A stretch of 43,984 bases of DNA from Betaproteobacteria bacterium (GTDB taxonomy: Bacteria > Pseudomonadota > Gammaproteobacteria > Burkholderiales > SG8-39), in contig JANXUV010000064.1 of the NCBI GenBank assembly GCA_025356085.1, positions 1 through 43,984 on the forward strand, given 5' to 3'. A program made the translations under genes and the position numbers. Below the pieces are notes generated by a model. The model saw nothing but the letters and a program-made list of their open reading frames with translations, had not been told where the DNA came from and ran no database searches. This document shows, piece by piece, positions 35,305-43,984 of the stretch (position 1 is the stretch's first letter; every line of letters starts with the position of its first letter).

Positions 35305-36518
35305 GCGCGTTTCTCCAGTGCAGAATGTGCGCCACGTGCCGCGTCTTCCGACAGCGCGTGCGCGAGGTCTATCAGGCTCTTCAGATTATGTACGGGCAGG
35401 AAGCGGTCCACGTGCGGCAGCATCGCGCGCACGCCGGCCGGCCGCGCCTCGAACTTGTCGTAGCGCAGCAGGGGATTCAGCCAGATCAGCTGCTTGCAGG
35501 ATTTGTGCAGGCGCTGCATTTCCTCCGACAGGCCTTCGCCCGCCTCGCGGTCGAGGCCGTCGGAGACCAGCAGCAGGCAGGCGTTCTGGCCAAGCAGCCG
35601 CCGCGCCCAGCGCCAGTTGAACTCGCGCAGCGACCATCCGATGCGCGTGCCGCCCGACCAGTCCTTGATCGCCTCCGCGACCCGCGCCATGGCGACGTCG
35701 ACGTCGCGGTGGCGCAGCTGGCGCGTGATGTTGGTCAGGCGCGTGCCGAACACGAACACCGAAACCCGGTCGCGGTCGTTGGTGATTGCGTGCAGGAAGT
35801 GCAGGAACATGCGCGCGTAGGGATTCATCGAGCCCGAGATGTCGCACAGCACCACCAGCGGCGGATGGATCCGGGTCGGCGCCTCGCGTATCAGCGGAAT
35901 CACGTTGCCGCCCTCGCGCAGCGATTCGCGCAGCGTGGCGCGAAGGTTGATGCGCTTGCCGTTCGGATTCAGCTTGTTTCGCCGGGTCCGGATCAAAGGC
36001 AGCGGCAGCCGCAGCCCGCGCAGCATTTTCTTCGCTTCGGCGAGCTCGGCGGCCGACATGGTGTCGAAGTCCATTCGCTGCAGCACCTCGCGCGAAGAGA
36101 ATGTCAGCCGCGCGTCGAGTTCGAGCTGCTGCTCCTTCAGTTCCTGCCCGGACTTTTTCTGGTCGAACAGGGCGTCCGAGAGCCGCTGGCTCTGTTCCTG
36201 CTCCGGCTTGCCGGACTGGCCGTAGTTCTTCGGCAGCAGCGCATTCATCATCTTCTCGGCCAGCTTCGGGTCGCGCCAGAAGATGCGGAAGGCCTGATCG
36301 AAAATCGGCCGCTGCTCCTCCTTGGAGAGGAATACCGCCGACATGGTCCAGTACCAGTCCTCGCGACGGTTGCAGTCCGCGAGCTGAAGCGCCTGGACAC
36401 AGTCCACCACGCGGTCGGGCCCCAGGCGCAGGCCGGCGCCGCGCAGCAGGCGCGCGAAGTGCATCACGTTCTCAGAGAGTTTCTGGCCGGGTTTGGCCGA
36501 ATCAATCGAAGGAAACAC
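35295..36518 (-). CDS. coxE: CoxE-type von Willebrand factor A protein
   Basis: CoxE works with the AAA+ protein CoxD to mature the metal centre of molybdenum hydroxylases. The 407-residue protein has an N-terminal helical region (VMHFARLLRGAGLRLGPDRV) and a VWA domain with a MIDAS sequence DISGSMNPYARM, followed by WSGGTRIGWSL and LLLVSDGLDR. The start is a GTG at 36518, directly abutting the coxD stop TGA, so translation is coupled. It overlaps coxG at its 3' end. Confidence 0.92.
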   Translation of the reverse strand: MFPSIDSAKPGQKLSENVMHFARLLRGAGLRLGPDRVVDCVQALQLADCNRREDWYWTMSAVFLSKEEQRPIFDQAFRIFWRDPKLAEKMMNALLPKNYGQSGKPEQEQSQRLSDALFDQKKSGQELKEQQLELDARLTFSSREVLQRMDFDTMSAAELAEAKKMLRGLRLPLPLIRTRRNKLNPNGKRINLRATLRESLREGGNVIPLIREAPTRIHPPLVVLCDISGSMNPYARMFLHFLHAITNDRDRVSVFVFGTRLTNITRQLRHRDVDVAMARVAEAIKDWSGGTRIGWSLREFNWRWARRLLGQNACLLLVSDGLDREAGEGLSEEMQRLHKSCKQLIWLNPLLRYDKFEARPAGVRAMLPHVDRFLPVHNLKSLIDLAHALSEDAARGAHSALEKRAWK

Positions 36519-37433
36519 TCAGGCCGCGGCCGCCACGCTCTTCGCTTCCGTTACCAGACGCGCTGCTTCTTCGCCGGCGATGCGTTCAATGTCGTCCTGG
36601 TACTTGAGCAGTACGCCGAGGGTGTTGTTCACCGTCTCCGGATCGAGCGTGATGCGGTCAAGCGCCACCAGGCAGTTGGCCCAGTCGATGGTTTCGGCGA
36701 CGCCGGGCAGCTTGAACAGGTCCACGCCGCGCAGGCGCTGCACGAACGCCACCACTTCCTTAGACAGCGCGGCGGCGGCTTTCGGGGCCTTGCGGCGCAG
36801 GATTTCCAGCTCGCGTATCGCATCCGGGTAGTCCACCCAGTGATAGAAGCAGCGGCGCTTTACAGCGTCGTGGATCTCGCGCGTGCGGTTGGAGGTGATC
36901 ACCACGATCGGCGGCTCCACGGCCTTGAGCGTGCCGACTTCGGGAATCGTGATCTGCCAGTCGGAGAGCACTTCCAGCAGGTAGGCCTCGAAGGGCTCGT
37001 CGGTGCGGTCCAGTTCGTCGATCAGCAGCACTGGCGCCGCGCCCTTCTTTCCTTCCAGCGCGCGCACGAGCGCACGCTTGACCAGGAATTTTTCCGAGAA
37101 AATGTCGTCGGAGATTTTTTCCCTGGATTTCTCGCCCGCCGCTTCGGCGAGGCGGATCTCGATCATTTGCCGCGCGTAGTTCCATTCGTAGGCTGCCTGC
37201 GCGATGTCCAGGCCTTCGTAGCACTGCAGCCGAATCAGTTCGCGCCCAAGCGAGGCGGCGATCACCTTGGCAATCTCTGTCTTGCCGACGCCCGCTTCGC
37301 CCTCCAGGAATAGCGGCCGCTGCATCGACAGCCCGAGGTACAGCGCCGTGGCCAGGCTGCGGTCCGCGACGTAGTCGGCTTCGCCGAGCAGCTTGTGGGT
37401 TTCGTCGATGGATTTTGGCAGCGGTCGCGGCAT
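36519..37433 (-). CDS. coxD: CoxD-type MoxR AAA+ ATPase
   Basis: CoxD is the MoxR-type AAA+ chaperone that acts on the Mo/Cu centre of CO dehydrogenase-like enzymes. Landmarks are Walker A FLEGEAGVGKTEIAK, LIRLQCYEGLDIAQAAYEWN, Walker B VLLIDELDRTDEPFEAYLLE, and sensor 1 VVITSNRTREIHDAVKRRC. I take the ATG at 37433 (304 residues). A TTG at 37472 would add 13 residues but lies in the T-run of the coxM terminator. CATAAT at 37466–37461 on the minus strand could be its own -10, placing coxD–E–G under a separate promoter. Confidence 0.92.
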   Translation of the reverse strand: MPRPLPKSIDETHKLLGEADYVADRSLATALYLGLSMQRPLFLEGEAGVGKTEIAKVIAASLGRELIRLQCYEGLDIAQAAYEWNYARQMIEIRLAEAAGEKSREKISDDIFSEKFLVKRALVRALEGKKGAAPVLLIDELDRTDEPFEAYLLEVLSDWQITIPEVGTLKAVEPPIVVITSNRTREIHDAVKRRCFYHWVDYPDAIRELEILRRKAPKAAAALSKEVVAFVQRLRGVDLFKLPGVAETIDWANCLVALDRITLDPETVNNTLGVLLKYQDDIERIAGEEAARLVTEAKSVAAAA

Positions 37434-37470
37434 CGGGAGTGGGGCGGCGGGAAAGGACGGATTATGGCTC

Positions 37471-37524
37471 AAAAAAATGCCCGCCTAGGGTGTGGGAGCC
37501 GTAACCCCCAGGCCCTAGACGGGC
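37471..37524 (-). terminator. Strong intrinsic terminator between coxM and coxD
   Basis: On the minus strand GCCCGTCTAGGG pairs with CCCTAGGCGGGC (12 pairs including one T–G wobble), and TGGGGG/CTCCCA extends the stem inside the loop. Seven T residues follow. It should end the coxS–coxM transcript about 30 bp after coxM. Confidence 0.9.
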
Positions 37525-37553
37525 GCACTTCCTCCAACCCCCTCCGGAATTCC

Positions 37554-38345
37554 TTACTTCAGAGCTGCCTCCACGGCGCGCTTTGCCATGACCGTCACCA
37601 GGTGCGCGCGATATTCGGCGCTCGCGTGCAGGTCGGTATTGAGTCCGTCCTGCTTTACCTTGATATTGGCGACCGACTCGGGCGCGAACTTCGCGGCCAG
37701 CGCTTTTTCCATCTCGGGCTGGCGGAACACGCCGGGGCCGGCGCCGGTGACCGCGACGCGCACCATGCCGCCGAAGTCGGCGACGAACACGCCAACGATG
37801 GCGAAGCGCGAGGCCGGGTTCTTGAATTTCATGTAGGCGGCGCGCTTCGGCACCTGGAAGGAGACCGAGGTGACGATCTCGCCGGGCTGCAATGCGGTGT
37901 CGAACATGCCCTTGAAGAACTTGTCGGCCTCGTGCCTGCCCTTGTTGGTGGTGATGGTGGCGTTCAGCGCCAGCACTGCCGCAGGGTAGTCCGCCGCCGG
38001 GTCGTTGTTGGCGATCGAGCCGCCGCAGGTGCCCATGGCGCGCACCTGGCGGTCGCCGATCATGCCGGCCATCGCGGCGAGGGCGGGAATCGCCTTCTTC
38101 ACATCGGCAGAGTGATTGACCTCGGCATGACGTGTCATCGCGCCGATGGTCACTGTCTTGCCGTCGGACTTGATGCCCGCGAGGCTCTTGATGGCGCCCA
38201 GATCGATGATGTCGGAGGGCGAGGCAAGGCGCAGTTTCATCGCCTGCACCAGCGACTGGCCGCCGGCAAGGAGTTTCGCTTCGCCCTTGGCGAGCGCCGC
38301 CGCCGCGTCGATACTGGCAGGACGGTGATATTTGAAAGCGTGCAT
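37554..38345 (-). CDS. coxM: CoxM-like FAD-binding medium subunit of a molybdenum hydroxylase
   Basis: The medium subunit carries FAD between the Fe–S and acceptor sites of xanthine-oxidase-family enzymes. The 263-residue protein begins MHAFKYHRPASIDAA and has both FAD motifs: LLAGGQSLVQAMKLRL and MGTCGGSIANNDPAADYPA, with a C-terminal CO-dehydrogenase flavoprotein domain ending YRAHLVTVMAKRAVEAALK. The start at 38345 is 2 bp after the coxS stop. The large molybdopterin subunit, normally in the same operon, is missing; a terminator follows instead. Confidence 0.92.
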   Translation of the reverse strand: MHAFKYHRPASIDAAAALAKGEAKLLAGGQSLVQAMKLRLASPSDIIDLGAIKSLAGIKSDGKTVTIGAMTRHAEVNHSADVKKAIPALAAMAGMIGDRQVRAMGTCGGSIANNDPAADYPAAVLALNATITTNKGRHEADKFFKGMFDTALQPGEIVTSVSFQVPKRAAYMKFKNPASRFAIVGVFVADFGGMVRVAVTGAGPGVFRQPEMEKALAAKFAPESVANIKVKQDGLNTDLHASAEYRAHLVTVMAKRAVEAALK

Positions 38346-38347
38346 TG

Positions 38348-38833
<486 letters not shown>

Positions 38834-38879
38834 TCCTGATGCCTCGCTGAATGCGCCGTGCCTGATTCGGGGGACGTGC

Positions 38880-38908
38880 ATCCTAGCCAAGCGCTCCCGC
38901 AAGGGCAA
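38880..38908 (-). promoter_or_regulatory. Putative coxS–coxM promoter
   Basis: On the minus strand TTGCCC (38908–38903), a 17-bp spacer and TAGGAT (38885–38880) match four of six bases at each hexamer. The leader to the coxS ATG would be about 40 nt. Confidence 0.5.
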
Positions 38909-38940
38909 TGTTGCGCTGCGTCATAAAACCAGCGTCAGGG

Positions 38941-38960
38941 TGCCGAAAGCTTGCCGAAAG
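38941..38960 (+). repeat. Tandem 9-bp direct repeat upstream of the efflux operon
   Basis: TGCCGAAAG occurs at 38941–38949 and again at 38952–38960, an 11-bp offset close to one helical turn. It lies about 40–60 bp before the efflux operon start and could be a two-component regulator site. GCTTG/CAAGC arms (38949–38953, 38968–38972) overlap it. Confidence 0.4.
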
Positions 38961-38998
38961 GGCTGCGACAAGCCACCCGCCTAACCTATGCGCTTCCC

Positions 38999-40267
38999 AT
39001 GATTCTTCAAAGACTTGTTGTCGCAGTCTTCGGTCTTGCTTCAGCATTTGCGCAAGCCCGGGACCTGACGCTGACCGATGCCGAACGGCTGCTGGCGGAG
39101 CACGGCCGGGAGCTGCTCGCGGCCCGGCGTGCCGTGGAGGCGGCCGGGGCGCAGCGCATGATCGCGGCGGCGCGGCCCAACCCGACGCTGTCGCTCAACT
39201 CCTTCAGCATCAGCAACAAGTACAACGCCGGGCCGGGCACCAGCAACGTCTGGCGCGCGGACACGGTGCTGCGCATCGACCAGCCCTTCGAGCGCGGTGA
39301 CAAGCGGGAACTGCGCATGGAGGCGGCCGAAGGCCTGGAGCGCGCCGCGCGCGGCGATTCGCTGGATGCGCTGCGCACGCAGCTCGCGCTGCTTCGCGGC
39401 GCCTATTTCGACCTCAAGCAGGCCGAAGAAAAGGTCACGATCCTCGGCGAGACCGCCCAGCTGTTCGGGCGCACGCTCGCGGCGGCGCAGGCGCGCCTGA
39501 AGGCGGGCGACCTCGCCGCCGCGGAGGTCGCCAAGGTGCAGGTCGATCATGAACGCGCGCAAAACGATTTTCGCGTATCGCAGGCGGATCTTGCGCGAGC
39601 GCGCATCGCGCTCGGCTATATGATCGGGGAGGATCGCGCCGCGGCGGAATTGCGCGCGGCCGATCCCTGGCCGGCGCGCGTGCGGCCCGACCCGGCCGAA
39701 GTGAAGCGGGCGATCGAGCAGTTCATCGACAGCCGGCCCGACGTCGCGGCCGCCAGGGCGCGCGTGGCGGCTGCCGAGAAGCTGCGCGACCTCGCCAAGA
39801 GCCAGCAGACGCGCGACGTGACATTGGGCGCGCAGTACGAACGCTTTCCGGGCAACGTGCCGGCAGAATCGATCGGTTTCGGCATTTCGGTGCCATTGTT
39901 CATCGGCAACGATTTCTCCGGCGACATCCGGCGCGCAGAAGTGGACCGCTACGCCGCGCTGGACGCGCTGGACCGCGCGCGCGCCGTCGCCGGCAACGAC
40001 GTCCGGCGCGCCGCCTCCGACCTGGCGGCGGCCGCGGAGCGGCTGGAGCGCTACGACTCGACGCTGCTTGACGCCGCCCAGCGCAGCGCGCAGGCGGCGG
40101 AATTCGCATTCCAGCGCGGCGCCACCTCGGTGCTCGAGGTGCTGGACGCGCGCCGCACGCTGCGCGCGGTGCGCCTGGAAGCGCTGGCCGCGCGCACCGA
40201 TCACGCCAAGGCGCTTGCCGCCTGGCGCGCCAGCCAGACGACCATCGAAATGCTCGGGGAAAAATGA
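38999..40267 (+). CDS. Outer-membrane efflux factor (TolC/CzcC family)
   Basis: The 422-residue protein forms the outer-membrane channel of a tripartite metal efflux pump. From the ATG at 38999 it begins MILQRLVVAVFGLASAFAQA, a signal peptide. The rest is two repeated long helical hairpins with beta parts: TLTDAERLLAEHGRELLAAR, RPNPTLSLNS, and the second-half LGAQYERFPGNVPAESIGFGISVPLF, the CzcC pattern. The start lacks a Shine–Dalgarno. Its stop overlaps the adaptor start (ATGA). Confidence 0.9.
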   Translation: MILQRLVVAVFGLASAFAQARDLTLTDAERLLAEHGRELLAARRAVEAAGAQRMIAAARPNPTLSLNSFSISNKYNAGPGTSNVWRADTVLRIDQPFERGDKRELRMEAAEGLERAARGDSLDALRTQLALLRGAYFDLKQAEEKVTILGETAQLFGRTLAAAQARLKAGDLAAAEVAKVQVDHERAQNDFRVSQADLARARIALGYMIGEDRAAAELRAADPWPARVRPDPAEVKRAIEQFIDSRPDVAAARARVAAAEKLRDLAKSQQTRDVTLGAQYERFPGNVPAESIGFGISVPLFIGNDFSGDIRRAEVDRYAALDALDRARAVAGNDVRRAASDLAAAAERLERYDSTLLDAAQRSAQAAEFAFQRGATSVLEVLDARRTLRAVRLEALAARTDHAKALAAWRASQTTIEMLGEK

Positions 40268-41379
40268 ACCGTATTTTGATTCTGATTTCAGTGGCGCTGC
40301 TGGCGGGCTGCAACGAGCCGGTGCAGAAAAACGCCGTGCCGCAGCCGCGCGTCGAGGGCCAGGCGGTGATCTTCCCCGCGGGCAGCCCGCAGACCTCGGT
40401 GCTGCTGGCTGAGAAGATCGAGCCGCGCCGCGAGGCTGTGCTGCGCTTCAACGGCCGGCTGGTATGGGACGAGGACCGCACGGTGCGCGTCTTCAGCCCG
40501 CTCGGCGGCCGCGTGCAGTCGATCGCCGTAAAGCTCGGCCAGGAGGTGCGCGCCGGCCAGACGCTTGCCGTCATCGCGGCGCCCGACCTCGGCATGGCGC
40601 AGTCGGAAGCGCGCAAGGCCGAACAGGACGACGCGCTCGCGCGGAAGAGCCTGGCGCGCGTCACCGAACTGATGGAGGCGGGCGTGGCGCCGCTCAAGGA
40701 CCTGCAGGCGGCGCAGGCCGAAGCCGGGCGCGCCGCTGGCGAGCGTGCCCGCACCGTCGCCCGCCTGAAGCTGTACGGCAACGTCTCGGGCGCGGTGGAT
40801 CAGCGCTTCGCGCTGGCGGTGCCAATTTCCGGCGTGGTGGTCGAGCGCAACGTCAATCCCGGCCAGGAACTGCGGCCGGACTCGCAATCCGACAAGGGCC
40901 TGTTCGTGGTGTCGGACCCGACCCGTCTCTGGTTCGTGCTGGATGTCGCCGAGGGGGACATCGGCATGGTCAAGGCCGGCGCCGACGTGCGGATCGGCGC
41001 CACCATGCTGGGCGAGGACACCATCACCGGCAGGATCGCCAACGTCGCCGACTTCGTCGACCCACAGTCGCGCACCGTCAAGGTCCGTGGCTCGATCGAG
41101 AACCCCGGCCGCCGTGTGAAGGCCGAGATGTTCGTTACCGCGGAACTCAAGGTGCCTTCGGCGCGCGGCTTCATCGTGCCGACCAAGGCGGTCTATCTGC
41201 GCGGCGAGCAGAACTACGTGTTCGTCGACGCAGGCGACGGCCGCTACGTGCGCAAGCCGGTCAGGCTTGGCCCGACCGCCAATGGCCACCAGGTAGTGCT
41301 GGAAGGGCTCGCCGCCGACGAGCGCGTTGTCTACGAGGGCAACCTGCTGCTTGAGCGCCTGGTCGCGGCCAGGGACTGA
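40264..41379 (+). CDS. Periplasmic adaptor of heavy-metal RND efflux (CzcB-like)
   Basis: The 371-residue membrane-fusion protein is a lipoprotein: MNRILILISVALLAGC with C16 acylated. It has the barrel-sandwich half motifs FSPLGGRVQSIAVKLGQEVRAGQ and ISGVVVERNVNPGQEL, a helical hairpin between (about 115–165), and a beta-barrel IVPTKAVYLRGEQNYVFV near the end. It links the inner-membrane pump with the TolC-like channel. I see no histidine-rich metal-binding N-terminus, as some CzcB proteins have. The RND gene starts 8 bp downstream. Confidence 0.92.
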   Translation: MNRILILISVALLAGCNEPVQKNAVPQPRVEGQAVIFPAGSPQTSVLLAEKIEPRREAVLRFNGRLVWDEDRTVRVFSPLGGRVQSIAVKLGQEVRAGQTLAVIAAPDLGMAQSEARKAEQDDALARKSLARVTELMEAGVAPLKDLQAAQAEAGRAAGERARTVARLKLYGNVSGAVDQRFALAVPISGVVVERNVNPGQELRPDSQSDKGLFVVSDPTRLWFVLDVAEGDIGMVKAGADVRIGATMLGEDTITGRIANVADFVDPQSRTVKVRGSIENPGRRVKAEMFVTAELKVPSARGFIVPTKAVYLRGEQNYVFVDAGDGRYVRKPVRLGPTANGHQVVLEGLAADERVVYEGNLLLERLVAARD

Positions 41380-41386
41380 GACAGCA

Positions 41387-43984
41387 ATGATCAAGCGGAT
41401 AATTTCCTTCGCGCTGTACCAGCCGACCTTCGTGCTGTTCGGCCTGATCCTGTTCGTCGCCGCGGGCCTGATCGCGTACAAGAACCTGCCCGTCGAGGCG
41501 TTTCCGGACGTTACCGACACTCAGGCGACCATCATCGCGCTGTTCCCGGGCCGGGCCGCCGAGGAAGTGGAGAAGCAGGTCACCATCCCGCTGGAGGTCG
41601 GCTTGTCCGGGCTTCCGGGAGCGGTACGCATGTTCTCGCACACGCAATTCGGCCTGTCCTTCGTCATCATCACCTTCGACGACCGCGTCAACGGTTACTT
41701 CGCCCGCCAGCAGGTCGTGGAGCGCCTCACGACCGTCGACCTGCCGCCCGGCGTACAGGCGCAGCTGGCGCCGTTTTCGACCGCGATCGGCGAGATCTAC
41801 CGCTACCGGATCAAGAGCGAAGGCTCTTCTCCCAGGGAGCTGCGCACCTACCAGGACTGGGTGGTCGCGCGCCAGCTCAAGCTGGTGCCCGGCGTCGCCG
41901 ACGTCACCAGTTTCGGCGGCCTGGTCAAGCAGTACGAAGTACATCCCGACCTGCCGCGCATGCGCGACTACAAGGTCACCCTCGCTCAGCTTTCGCAGGC
42001 CGTGGCGAACGGCAACACCAACGCGGGCGGCAGCTACCTGGAGCAGGGCTCGCAGCAGTACCTGATCCGCGGCATCGGGCTGTTCCGCGACGCGAGCGAT
42101 ATCGAGAACGTCGTCATCGCGGAGCGCAACGGCACGCCAGTGTTCGTGAAGGACATCGCGCGCGTCGAGATTGGCGCGGTACCCAGGCAAGGCGTCGCCG
42201 GGGAAAACGACGATGACGACATCGTCACCGGCGTCGTCCTGCTGCGCCGTGGCGAAAATCCGTCCGTCGTCCTTTCCGCGGTAGGCGCGAAGATAGAGGA
42301 GCTGAACACGACGGGCCTGCCCAGCGGCGTCAAGATCGTGCCGATCTACGACCGCACCTGGCTCATCGGCAAGACGCTGACTACGGTGTTCTCAAACCTC
42401 GTGGAAGGCGCGTTGCTGGTGTCCATCGTGCTCTGGTTGTTTCTCGGCAATCTGCGTGCGGCGGCGATCGTGGCGGTGACCATCCCGCTCGCGCTGCTCG
42501 CCACTTTCCTTGGGCTCACCTGGATCGGCATACCGGCGAACCTCCTTTCGTTGGGTGCGATGGACTTCGGCATCATCGTCGATGGCGCGGTGATCGTGGT
42601 GGAAAACGTGTTCCGCAAGCTCTCCGAGGCCTCGCATGGCGGCAAGGTGCTCGACGAGAACCGGCGCAAGCACGTAATTCTCGACGCTGCGGTGGAGGTC
42701 GGTCGGCCGACGCTGTTCTCGATGCTGATCATCATTGCCGCGCACATCCCGATCTTCACGCTGCAGCGCCACGAGGGACGCATCTTTGCACCGATGGCGT
42801 ACTCGGTGGTGTCAGCGCTGGTGGGCGCGCTAATCCTGTCGCTCACGCTAGTGCCGCTGCTTTGTGCGTTCGGGTTGAAGAAGAACCTGCCTGAAAGGGA
42901 GAACTGGCTGGTACGCACCGCAAAGCGTTTCTACGAGCCTTCGCTCGACTGGGCCTTGCGTCACGGCCGTCTGGTGCTCTCCGCGGCGGTGCTCGCGCTC
43001 GTCGGGGCGCTCGCTCTGGTGCCCTACCTCGGCACCGAATTCCTGCCGGAATTGAACGAAGGTATGGTCTGGGTGAGCGCCGACTTGCCCCCGGGCGTGT
43101 CGGTGGCAGAAGCGCAGAAAGTGACGAAAGCGATACGCAATGCGATCCGCAAGTTTCCGGAGGTCAAGAGCGTGGCCTCGAAGGCGGGCCGGCCGGAGGA
43201 CGGCACGGATCCCAAGCCGATCAACATGGTCGAGTTCCTGGTCGACTTGAAGCCCGAATCGGAATGGCAGCGCGGCATAACACGGCACAAGCTGTTCGAC
43301 GAGATGGACACCGAGATCCGCAAGATCCCGGGTGTCGACCCGCGCTTTTCGATGCCGGTGCGCGACAACATCCTGGAGAGCATTTCGCAGATCAAGGGCC
43401 AGATCATCGTCAAGATCTTCGGTGACGACGTCGAAGTGCTGCGCGATCTGGCGACCAAGGCGCTGCACAAGTTCGAGAAGGTGGAAGGCGTGGCCGATGC
43501 CTTTGTCGACCGGCTGGGCGAGCAGCCGCAGATCCAGATTCGCGTCGATCGTCTGCGCGCCGCTCGCTTCGGCATCAATGTCCAGGACGTGCAGGATGTC
43601 ATCGAGACCGCGCTCGGCGGCAAGCAGGTGACGCAGGTCTGGGAGGGCGAGCAGCGTTTCGGGGTGGCAATACGGCTGGACGAACCGGAGCGCGGCTACT
43701 CGCGCCTGCAGTCGCTGCTGATCGCGACCCCGTCGGGCTCGTACGTGCCGCTGTCGGACGTGGCCAGCTTCCGCACGGTCGGCAGCGCAATGAACATCTC
43801 ACGCGAGAACGGCAAGAAGCTGCTGGCGATCGGCGTGTTCATCCGCGGCCGGGACATGGGCAGCGTGGTCGCCGACTTCAAGAGCCAGTTCGACGAGCAC
43901 GTCAAGCTCCCCGAGGGCTACTCGGTGACCTGGTCCGGGGAATTCGAGAACCAGGAGCGCGCCATGCGGCGGCTCGCGGTCATT
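41387..43984 (+). CDS. Heavy-metal RND efflux pump, CzcA type (partial, runs off window)
   Basis: The 866 visible codons are the start of a roughly 1030-residue inner-membrane proton/metal antiporter. It begins MIKRIISFALYQPTFVLF (TM1), then the porter domain (LPVEAFPDVTDTQATI, FPGRAAEEVEKQV). TM4 carries the HME-1 signature D393–D399–E406 in DFGIIVDGAVIVVEN, typical of Zn/Co/Cd pumps rather than CusA-type Cu/Ag pumps. The second porter half begins near LVPYLGTEFLPELNEG. The frame is open to the window edge. No metal sensor or CzcRS pair is in view; any regulator would be downstream. Confidence 0.95.
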   Translation, partial: MIKRIISFALYQPTFVLFGLILFVAAGLIAYKNLPVEAFPDVTDTQATIIALFPGRAAEEVEKQVTIPLEVGLSGLPGAVRMFSHTQFGLSFVIITFDDRVNGYFARQQVVERLTTVDLPPGVQAQLAPFSTAIGEIYRYRIKSEGSSPRELRTYQDWVVARQLKLVPGVADVTSFGGLVKQYEVHPDLPRMRDYKVTLAQLSQAVANGNTNAGGSYLEQGSQQYLIRGIGLFRDASDIENVVIAERNGTPVFVKDIARVEIGAVPRQGVAGENDDDDIVTGVVLLRRGENPSVVLSAVGAKIEELNTTGLPSGVKIVPIYDRTWLIGKTLTTVFSNLVEGALLVSIVLWLFLGNLRAAAIVAVTIPLALLATFLGLTWIGIPANLLSLGAMDFGIIVDGAVIVVENVFRKLSEASHGGKVLDENRRKHVILDAAVEVGRPTLFSMLIIIAAHIPIFTLQRHEGRIFAPMAYSVVSALVGALILSLTLVPLLCAFGLKKNLPERENWLVRTAKRFYEPSLDWALRHGRLVLSAAVLALVGALALVPYLGTEFLPELNEGMVWVSADLPPGVSVAEAQKVTKAIRNAIRKFPEVKSVASKAGRPEDGTDPKPINMVEFLVDLKPESEWQRGITRHKLFDEMDTEIRKIPGVDPRFSMPVRDNILESISQIKGQIIVKIFGDDVEVLRDLATKALHKFEKVEGVADAFVDRLGEQPQIQIRVDRLRAARFGINVQDVQDVIETALGGKQVTQVWEGEQRFGVAIRLDEPERGYSRLQSLLIATPSGSYVPLSDVASFRTVGSAMNISRENGKKLLAIGVFIRGRDMGSVVADFKSQFDEHVKLPEGYSVTWSGEFENQERAMRRLAVI

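Noticed and set aside
37434-37472. TTG start at 37472 for coxD
   Set aside because: It lies in the T-run of the coxM terminator and adds 13 unconserved residues; the ATG at 37433 is better.
37487-37553. A remnant coxL start (GGAGG then GTG) after coxM
   Set aside because: The frame closes after 19 codons, has no CoxL-like sequence and coincides with the terminator hairpin.

Overview
The window reads as a continuous piece of a high-GC betaproteobacterial chromosome, most likely an uncultured Burkholderiales-like lineage. The signs are a Bug-type solute receptor, the hda–HAD–pcnB–folK–deoxynucleoside kinase order, metG/mrp/dcd together, darP–pmbA divergent, and a dnaE of proteobacterial type. 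Coding density is very high, with many ATGA stop/start overlaps. I see no tRNA, rRNA, CRISPR array, insertion sequence or phage, and no gene-free stretch longer than about 275 bp.

Layout. 1–2216: tail of an unknown gene, a heme-oxygenase-like diiron oxidase (HDO), a convergent DSF-synthase-like crotonase (RpfF family), and a small unknown protein. 2222–5919 (minus): hda, HAD phosphatase, pcnB, folK and a deoxynucleoside kinase in one tight operon; pcnB carries an in-frame TAA. 5942–12827: purM, a DMT exporter with a Bug receptor, a DUF4124 protein and dnaE. 12911–15654: a small membrane-anchored protein with a pilin-like C-terminus, a Tat-type DsrE lipoprotein, and a ribbon-helix-helix regulator with a SulP transporter behind an inverted-repeat promoter. 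15649–21928: metG, mrp, a di-heme-peroxidase-like gene that has lost its heme sites, dcd, a putative leader peptide with an ornithine-decarboxylase-family gene, and folA.

21971–25646: a GlrK–QseG–GlrR (QseE/G/F) sensor kinase, lipoprotein and sigma-54 activator operon. It is followed at once by a palindrome, a near-perfect sigma-54 promoter, one small three-helix membrane protein and a terminator. This looks like a self-contained envelope-signalling circuit. 25649–29271: thyA, a receiver–Ser/Thr kinase fusion, and a divergent PilZ-like protein. 29258–33951: esterase, mogA, a DUF3237 protein, darP, then pmbA, an exported methyltransferase-like protein and a FrnE-like DsbA protein. 33944–34576: a catalytically degraded nucleotide-cyclase domain.

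34711–38833 (minus): coxS–coxM, a strong terminator, then coxD–coxE–coxG. These are the small and medium subunits and maturation factors of a molybdenum hydroxylase, but the large catalytic subunit coxL is absent. 38999–43984: a heavy-metal CzcCBA-type efflux system whose RND pump runs off the window.

Several housekeeping genes (dnaE, mrp, pmbA, darP, hda, purM) have a good -10 hexamer 6–14 nt from the start codon and no Shine–Dalgarno. This suggests leaderless or near-leaderless transcripts, including two divergent pairs that share a symmetric -10 element.
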